Source: an uncultured Clostridia bacterium (GTDB taxonomy: Bacteria > Bacillota > Clostridia > Oscillospirales > Ruminococcaceae). Taken from it: DNA of 18,679 nucleotides. The notes beneath the pieces were generated by a model. It saw nothing but the letters and a program-made list of their open reading frames with translations. It was not told the DNA's origin and made no database searches. Positions 13,998 through 18,679 of this stretch are shown piece by piece (position 1 is the stretch's first letter; the number at the start of each line of letters is the position of its first letter). The position numbers and the translations under genes were made by a program. The stretch is taken from NCBI GenBank assembly GCA_947175655.1, contig CAMWNQ010000015.1:1-18679 (forward strand), read 5' to 3'.

Positions 13998-16601
13998 AGA
14001 GGAGAAAAACCCTGATATGAATGGTATTAAAAAACTTAATCCCAAAGCTCCCATAAGCTGTTCACTGGTAAGACTTACTGTTTCAAATATTATCTGTAAC
14101 TGTGGAACCGTTACTGCTAATATTAATGCTGTCATTGATACTAAAACGGCAAGTATCAGTTTTATATTTGAAAAGATATTGATTCTGAACAGTCCTTTTT
14201 CCTCGGATTTGCATTCAAAAACATGTATAAGCTGTGACATTACAAGAGTTATCAATGCTGATGTCCTTCCGGCTTCAATACTTCCACCAAGTTTTATTGC
14301 AAGTGTAAATGATGCAAGTGTTGATATTCCAATTAAAATGCCTCTGAATATAATTTTTGCCATAAGTCCTCCAGCGAAAAAGCCGTCAGTTGATTTTCGG
14401 GGAGGTTTATTCATTACATTTTCTTCTGGAGGTTCAAGACCAAGTGCAATTGCAGGAAGTCCGTCCGTCACCAGATTTACAAGCAGAAGCTGTACTGGCA
14501 TAAGTACTATTGGCATACCCATTACTATACCAAGAAACATTGTAAGAACTTCTCCTATATTGCAGGATAAAAGATAACGTACAAATTTTCTTATATTTGA
14601 GTATACACAGCGTCCTTGTTCAACTGCATTTACAAGCGTTGCAAGATTGTCGTCAAGAAGTATTACATCTGCTGCCTGTTTTGTAACATCAGTACCAGTG
14701 ATTCCCATTGCAACACCTACATCGGCTTCTTTTATTGCAGGTGCATCATTAACACCATCACCCGTCATAGTAACTATTTCGCCTTTTCTCTTGAAACTCT
14801 GTACTATTCTTAATTTATGTACTGGTTCAACTCTTGCAAATACTGAATATTTATCTATTTCTCTGTCAAGCTGTTCATCTGACATTAAATTTAATTCTTC
14901 ACCTGTTATTGCTTGTTTACCTTTAAGTAATCCAGCTTTTTTTGCAATGGCTACGGCTGTATTTTTATGGTCTCCGGTTATCATTACTGTTTTTACTGAT
15001 GCATTAGAACATTTTCTTATTGCTGTTTTTGCCTCTTCTCTTGGAGGGTCTATCATTCCTGCAAGACCTGCAAATATCAGATTTTTCTGGTCTGGATTTA
15101 ATCTGTCTGTCTGAATGAATGCCATTGCGAGAACTCTTAAAGCCTTATCGGACATCTCTATAACTTTATTTTCTATATATTTTCTTTTTCCTGATGTCAA
15201 AGGTATTATATCGCCTTTTTCATTTATGTAATGACTACATTTCGGCAATATGACTTCTGATGCACCTTTATAATATGCTTTTTCACCGTCCGGAGTCTTG
15301 CAAAGAACTGCCATATATCTTATATCACTGTCAAACGGGATTTCCTTTATTTTTTTATGTGATGTTTCAAGTGATTTAGCTGTTATTCCTCCCTTAGCTG
15401 ACATAATTAATAATGCTGTTTCTGTAGGGTCGCCTGTTACTTCCCATTCTCTGGAATTTCTGTTTCTTAATTTTGAATTTATTCTTATTGTTGCAGTATT
15501 ACATAATACACTACATCTGAAAAATTCAGTGAGTGATTTTTCCATAGCTGTTTTTATTGGAATATCTTCATTTATACGGCATATATTTCCGCCTGTTCGG
15601 TATCCCATTCCACTTACATTATATATATTATCTCCACTGAAAATTTCTGTTACAGTCATACGGTTTTCTGTTATTGTGCCGGTTTTGTCAGAACATATTA
15701 CAGATGTACAGCCTAATGTTTCAACGCTGTGAAGTTTATTTACAAGTGCTTTCTGTTTTACCATTCTGTTTACTGCAAGTGCCAGAGCTATTGTGACTGT
15801 AGCTGGCAGTCCTTCCGGAATAGCTGCTATTGCTATTGTTATTCCGGACATAAGCATTGTAAATGTATCTTCGCCCCTTAAAACTCCGGCAAGAAATACC
15901 GCAATACATACGCCTACACATATAATTGCTACTATTTTTCCAAGCTCGGCAAGACGTTTCTGCAATGGAGTCATACCTTCATCTATATTTTCAAGCATTG
16001 ATGATATTTTTCCTACCTGAGTTTTTTTGCCTGTTGCTATTACTTTAGCCTGACAAGTTCCTTTTACTGCTGATGTACCACAATATATAATATTTGGTTT
16101 GTTCAGGCTGTTATCATTATCATTTTTTAATCCTACACGTTTTTCGACTGGTAGTGATTCACCTGTGAGAATTGATTCGTCTGTATTAAATGATGCACAT
16201 TTTAATATTACACAGTCTGCCGGTATACGGTCACCAGATTCAAGTTCTATTATATCATCTGTTACAAGTTCTGATGCTTTTATTTCTTTCAGCACTCCGT
16301 CACGATAGCATTTTGAAACAGGTGATGTCATTGATTTCAATGCTTCAAGAGTTTTTTCTGTTCTGAATTCCTGAATAAATCCCAATACTGCATTTAAAAA
16401 AACTATCAGTATTATTGTTACAGCATCTGTTATTTCTCCTAAAAATATTGATATTATTGTTGCTCCCAATAATATCATTACCATAACATCTTTAAACTGT
16501 CCTGCGAATATCTTAACTGGATTTGTTTTTTTATCCTCTGCAAAAATATTTTCACCGTCTGTTTTTCGTCTCTGCACAGCCTCTTTTTCAGTAAGTCCCA
16601 T
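13989..16601 (-). CDS. P-type calcium-transporting ATPase (P2A-like)
   Basis: Membrane pump that most likely exports Ca2+ with ATP. The 870-residue product has the cation ATPase N-terminal domain (GLTEKEAVQRR...), the actuator motif TGES (146-149), the M4 motif PEGLPA (262-267), the phosphorylation motif DKTGT (Asp 305), the nucleotide-binding KGA, GDGVND (614-619) and the M6 motif NLVTDGLPA (709-717). PEGLPA with N..TDG in M6 fits SERCA/PMR1-type calcium pumps better than Na/K or Mg pumps. Starts at GTG 16610, ATG 16607 and ATG 16601 are possible; 16601 is preferred because GAGGG lies about 10 nt upstream and the family sequence starts with GLTEKEA. Transcribed toward the origin, convergent with serS. 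Confidence 0.93.
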   Translation of the reverse strand: MGLTEKEAVQRRKTDGENIFAEDKKTNPVKIFAGQFKDVMVMILLGATIISIFLGEITDAVTIILIVFLNAVLGFIQEFRTEKTLEALKSMTSPVSKCYRDGVLKEIKASELVTDDIIELESGDRIPADCVILKCASFNTDESILTGESLPVEKRVGLKNDNDNSLNKPNIIYCGTSAVKGTCQAKVIATGKKTQVGKISSMLENIDEGMTPLQKRLAELGKIVAIICVGVCIAVFLAGVLRGEDTFTMLMSGITIAIAAIPEGLPATVTIALALAVNRMVKQKALVNKLHSVETLGCTSVICSDKTGTITENRMTVTEIFSGDNIYNVSGMGYRTGGNICRINEDIPIKTAMEKSLTEFFRCSVLCNTATIRINSKLRNRNSREWEVTGDPTETALLIMSAKGGITAKSLETSHKKIKEIPFDSDIRYMAVLCKTPDGEKAYYKGASEVILPKCSHYINEKGDIIPLTSGKRKYIENKVIEMSDKALRVLAMAFIQTDRLNPDQKNLIFAGLAGMIDPPREEAKTAIRKCSNASVKTVMITGDHKNTAVAIAKKAGLLKGKQAITGEELNLMSDEQLDREIDKYSVFARVEPVHKLRIVQSFKRKGEIVTMTGDGVNDAPAIKEADVGVAMGITGTDVTKQAADVILLDDNLATLVNAVEQGRCVYSNIRKFVRYLLSCNIGEVLTMFLGIVMGMPIVLMPVQLLLVNLVTDGLPAIALGLEPPEENVMNKPPRKSTDGFFAGGLMAKIIFRGILIGISTLASFTLAIKLGGSIEAGRTSALITLVMSQLIHVFECKSEEKGLFRINIFSNIKLILAVLVSMTALILAVTVPQLQIIFETVSLTSEQLMGALGLSFLIPFISGFFSSKK

Positions 16602-16769
16602 TGTCATCACACCCTCTGTTTTGTATTCTTGTACATAATATGAATGACAACGGAAATTTATTCTTAATGTCTGGAATTAATCATATCCAGTATTTCTTTG
16701 AATGTACAGTGATATGTTTCGGATAAAATATTTCTTTCTATATAAATAGGTTTCTGATTTTTCTCTTAT

Positions 16770-16808
16770 AAAAAAATCAGCAAACTGTAAAAAACAGTCT
16801 GCTGATTT
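16770..16808 (-). terminator. Intrinsic terminator of the tRNA operon
   Basis: Read on the minus strand: a 15-bp stem with one mismatch (16794-16808 with 16774-16788), 5-nt loop and a run of T. It lies 15 nt beyond the end of tRNA-Glu. Confidence 0.9.
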
Positions 16809-16822
16809 GACTTAACGTGTAA

Positions 16823-16894
16823 TGACCCGTACGGGAATTGAACCCATGATTCCGCCGTGAAAGGGCGATGTCTTAACCTCTTGACCAACGGGCC
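16823..16894 (-). tRNA. tRNA-Glu (anticodon TTC)
   Basis: 72 nt without an encoded CCA. Acceptor GGCCCGT/ACGGGTC (one G-U pair), D arm GGTCAAGAGGTTAAGACA, anticodon loop CTTTCAC giving TTC, and T arm GGGTTCAATTCCC. Note TTCAAT in the T loop. Second gene of a two-tRNA transcript. Confidence 0.95.
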
Positions 16895-16902
16895 TTATAA
16901 AA

Positions 16903-16976
16903 TAGCGGCAGTCAGATTCGAACTGACGACCAATCGGGTATGAACCGAGTACTCTAGCCAACTGAGCTATGCCGCC
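16903..16976 (-). tRNA. tRNA-Met (anticodon CAT), elongator type
   Basis: 74 nt without an encoded CCA. Acceptor GGCGGCA/TGCCGCT (G-U at 1-72), D stem GCTC/GAGT, anticodon loop TTCATAC giving CAT, T arm GTCAGTTCGAATCTGAC. The first anticodon-stem pair is mismatched. The paired 1-72 end and lack of three G-C pairs in the anticodon stem argue against initiator tRNA; overall similarity is to elongator Met rather than the lysidine Ile tRNA, though the latter cannot be fully excluded. Confidence 0.93.
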
Positions 16977-17023
16977 ACATTAAACCGTAAAAATTATATC
17001 TATATAATCTGTACGACTTAATT

Positions 17024-17052
17024 ATTATATACTAAAAAGCTAAAAATGTCAA
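17024..17052 (-). promoter_or_regulatory. Perfect consensus sigma-A promoter of the tRNA operon
   Basis: On the minus strand TTGACA (17047-17052), 17-nt spacer, TATAAT (17024-17029), about 48 nt upstream of tRNA-Met. No mismatch to consensus, fitting a stable RNA operon. Confidence 0.93.
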
Positions 17053-17098
17053 GGGTTTTTTCTGAAAATATTAAATTTCGTCATTTTATACAAATTTA

Positions 17099-17461
17099 TT
17101 ATTCTCTGTCACGCTGTTTAAAACATACTGATGCAAGAAGTCCAAAAAGTATAGCTGCGGTAATGCCAGCAGATGAAGCAGTTAGACCTCCTTTAAATAT
17201 TCCAAGAAATCCGTCCTCTGATATTGACTTTTTTACTCCATCAGCTAAAAGATGTCCGAATCCAACAAGCGGTACACTTGCACCTGCTCCGGCAAAATCA
17301 ATTAAATATTGATATATTCCGAATGCTGACAAGATAACTCCTGCAACCACATATCCTGTAAGAATTCTTGCAGGGGTTAATTTTGTATAATCTATCAGAA
17401 ACTGTCCTATCATACATATTATGCCACCTATTATAAATGCTTTTATAATATCAAGCCACAT
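17099..17461 (-). CDS. spoVAE: Stage V sporulation protein AE (SpoVAE, SpoVAEb type)
   Basis: Inner-membrane component of the SpoVA complex that moves dipicolinic acid into the developing spore and releases it at germination. The 120-residue product has about four hydrophobic segments and the family text AFIIGGIICMIGQFLIDYTKLTPARIL, FGIYQYLIDFAGAGASVPLVGFGHLLADGV and SAGITAAILFGLL. The frame is open back to 17551, inside spoVAD, but the ATG at 17461 is chosen because GGGAGAG lies 9 nt before it; an ATG at 17479 has no such site. It starts 26 nt after the spoVAD stop, so the two form an operon. No clear terminator follows before the tRNA promoter. Confidence 0.93.
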   Translation of the reverse strand: MWLDIIKAFIIGGIICMIGQFLIDYTKLTPARILTGYVVAGVILSAFGIYQYLIDFAGAGASVPLVGFGHLLADGVKKSISEDGFLGIFKGGLTASSAGITAAILFGLLASVCFKQRDRE

Positions 17462-17487
17462 ATTATTTAACTCTCCCATTTTAGATT

Positions 17488-18504
17488 TTATTTGATTTTT
17501 CTTAGATGAACAAGATGAGAAATTGCAGGTATTGATTCTCCCTGTTGACACGCAGTAGGGGACATCAATGCTCCTGTAGCAGCAAACAATATATTATTTA
17601 TCTTTCCTTCTTCAAGTCTTGGAAGAAAATAACCACATAATATACTTGCACTACAGCCACAGCCTGAACCTCCGCAGTGTGTATCCTGTTTTGCGTTGTC
17701 AAACATCATTGAACCGCAATCTTTATGAACAGAACTTATATCTATTCCCTGTTTCATGACAAAATCTATCAAAAGACTGCTTCCTACAAGTCCTAAATCT
17801 CCTGTTATAATATAATCATAATCAACAGGAGATGTATTTGTTGCTTTAAGATATCTTATAATTGTCTCAGCAGCAGCCGGTGCCATAGCACCTCCCATAT
17901 TATTTGCATCAGTTATTCCCATATCTGCGATTTTTCCGATACATCCTCCGACAATTTCTATATTTCCATTATCTATACTTGATAAGGTTACCGCACCTGA
18001 TGCTGTACATGTCCATTGTGCTGTTGGGGTTCGCTGTCCTCCATATGAAAGAGGAAATCGGAATTGTCTTTCTGCCGTTGAAAAATGTGATGATGTTACA
18101 GCTATTGTTCTTTCTGCTGAACCACTTTCAAGTATTATTGATGACAAAAGAAGTCCTTCTGCCATTGTTGAACAAGCTCCATATATACCCAGAAATGGTA
18201 TTTCAAGTTCTCGCAATCCAAATGTTGAACCTATACACTGGTTTATTAAATCGCCTGAAAATACTGCGTCAAAATTTTCCTTTATAAAATTTCCTTTTTT
18301 TATTGCTTTTTTGACTGCCTCCAGTTGAAACTTGCTTTCAGACTTTTCCCAAGTGTTTTCTCCGAAGTGGTTATCTTTTATAACTTCATCAAAACAACCT
18401 CCTAAAGGTCCTTGACCTTCCTTTGAACCCACTATTGATGCAAAACTGATTATTTTCGGACTTTTTTCTGTTAAAAAAACTCCGGTATCTATTTTTCTGG
18501 ACAT
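17488..18504 (-). CDS. spoVAD: Stage V sporulation protein AD (SpoVAD)
   Basis: Thiolase-fold protein of the SpoVA complex that binds dipicolinic acid directly on the cytoplasmic side of the spore inner membrane. The 338-residue product is full length and shows GPLGGCFDEVIKDNHFGENTWEKSE (about 32-56), GDLINQ, the nucleophile-like ACSTMAEGL, the SSHFSTAERQFRFPLSYGGQRTPTAQWT block and HCGGSGCGCSASILCGY near the C-terminus, all typical. AAGGAAAGGAG lies 6-7 nt before the ATG. First gene of the spoVAD-spoVAE pair here; no spoVAC is visible immediately upstream, although spoVAC-AD-AE is the usual clostridial order. Confidence 0.96.
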   Translation of the reverse strand: MSRKIDTGVFLTEKSPKIISFASIVGSKEGQGPLGGCFDEVIKDNHFGENTWEKSESKFQLEAVKKAIKKGNFIKENFDAVFSGDLINQCIGSTFGLRELEIPFLGIYGACSTMAEGLLLSSIILESGSAERTIAVTSSHFSTAERQFRFPLSYGGQRTPTAQWTCTASGAVTLSSIDNGNIEIVGGCIGKIADMGITDANNMGGAMAPAAAETIIRYLKATNTSPVDYDYIITGDLGLVGSSLLIDFVMKQGIDISSVHKDCGSMMFDNAKQDTHCGGSGCGCSASILCGYFLPRLEEGKINNILFAATGALMSPTACQQGESIPAISHLVHLRKIK

Positions 18505-18551
18505 TTTTATCTCCTTTCCTTATTTGTATTTATTATGCTTGCTGATTAATC

Positions 18552-18583
18552 TTTCAACAATGTTTTCAACAATGTGTTGAAAA
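18552..18583. promoter_or_regulatory. Three origin-type boxes (TTTTCAACA family) upstream of spoVAD
   Basis: TTTCAACA at 18552-18559, TTTTCAACA at 18563-18571 and TGTTGAAAA at 18575-18583, the last two forming a perfect inverted pair with a 3-nt gap. This is the same motif and the same geometry as in the origin repeats at 35-55 and 108-128. It lies 48-79 nt upstream of the spoVAD start, a promoter position. The remaining DNA from 18505 to the window end holds no gene. Function as DnaA sites is inferred. Confidence 0.6.
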
Positions 18584-18679
18584 ATATTAAAATGCTTATA
18601 TTACTTTAGTTATTATTTGTTGTTCCTATTAAAATATACGGATAAATAGCAAAAAGTTTTTTACTGCATATAATAAAAT

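Noticed and set aside
14647..15114. 155-residue open frame on the plus strand inside the ATPase region
   Set aside because: It is antisense to well-conserved P-type ATPase motifs, has low-complexity Ser/Ile-rich translation and no ribosome binding site; it is a shadow of the real gene. The same applies to the other antisense frames over dnaA, mnmG, serS and the ATPase.
16903..16976. Initiator tRNA-fMet
   Set aside because: Positions 1 and 72 can pair (G-U) and the anticodon stem lacks the three consecutive G-C pairs of initiator tRNA.
18523..18540. Sigma-G promoter of spoVAD (CATAATA as -10 box)
   Set aside because: The -10 match is attractive, but no TGMATA-like -35 box is found 17-18 nt upstream; the window ends too soon to judge alternatives.

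Overview
This window is the chromosomal replication-origin neighbourhood of a low-GC, spore-forming Firmicute. The gene order dnaA | rpmH-rnpA-yidD-yidC-khpB(jag)-mnmE-mnmG-rsmG-noc-parA-parB is the classic Bacillota origin block. The spoVAD/spoVAE pair shows sporulation potential. Protein style (TTG start, YidC without signal peptide, serS directly after parB, an archaeal-looking SerRS subtype, DnaA domain IV with unusual residues) points to Clostridia, most likely a Ruminococcus-like Oscillospiraceae. That taxonomic placement is inference.

Layout. Positions 1-246 are the space downstream of dnaA (the usual dnaA-dnaN gap) and look like the core of oriC: a 73-bp tandem repeat and at least 11 copies of TGTTGAAA/TTTCAACA, with no canonical TTATCCACA box seen there. 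dnaA runs leftward (247-1614). A 347-nt divergent promoter region separates it from rpmH. From 1962 to 13905 everything runs rightward, away from the origin: ribosomal protein L34, RNase P protein, the membrane insertion factors YidD and YidC, the RNA-binding protein KhpB/Jag, the tRNA modification pair MnmE/MnmG, the 16S methyltransferase RsmG, the ParB-like nucleoid occlusion protein Noc, the partition proteins ParA and ParB, SerRS and a small acidic protein of unknown function. Five parS-like palindromes are scattered from 10227 to 13987 among noc, parA, parB and serS.

From 13989 to the right end all genes run leftward, head-on to a fork coming from the origin: a P2-type calcium-pump-like ATPase, tRNA-Glu and tRNA-Met driven by a perfect consensus promoter, and the spore dipicolinate-channel genes spoVAE and spoVAD. 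A perfect 17-bp bidirectional terminator hairpin with a parS-like core sits at the convergence point and overlaps the ATPase stop codon.

How it works together: DnaA starts replication at the left-end repeats, and ParB loads at the nearby parS sites with ParA to segregate the origin. Noc carries the residue set of the Noc class, and so would be expected to bind different sites. The most interesting features are the apparent lineage-specific DnaA box (TTTTCAACA), its reappearance with the same inverted 3-nt geometry upstream of spoVAD, and parS palindromes that also look like transcription terminators. No mobile element, CRISPR array or defence system was found.
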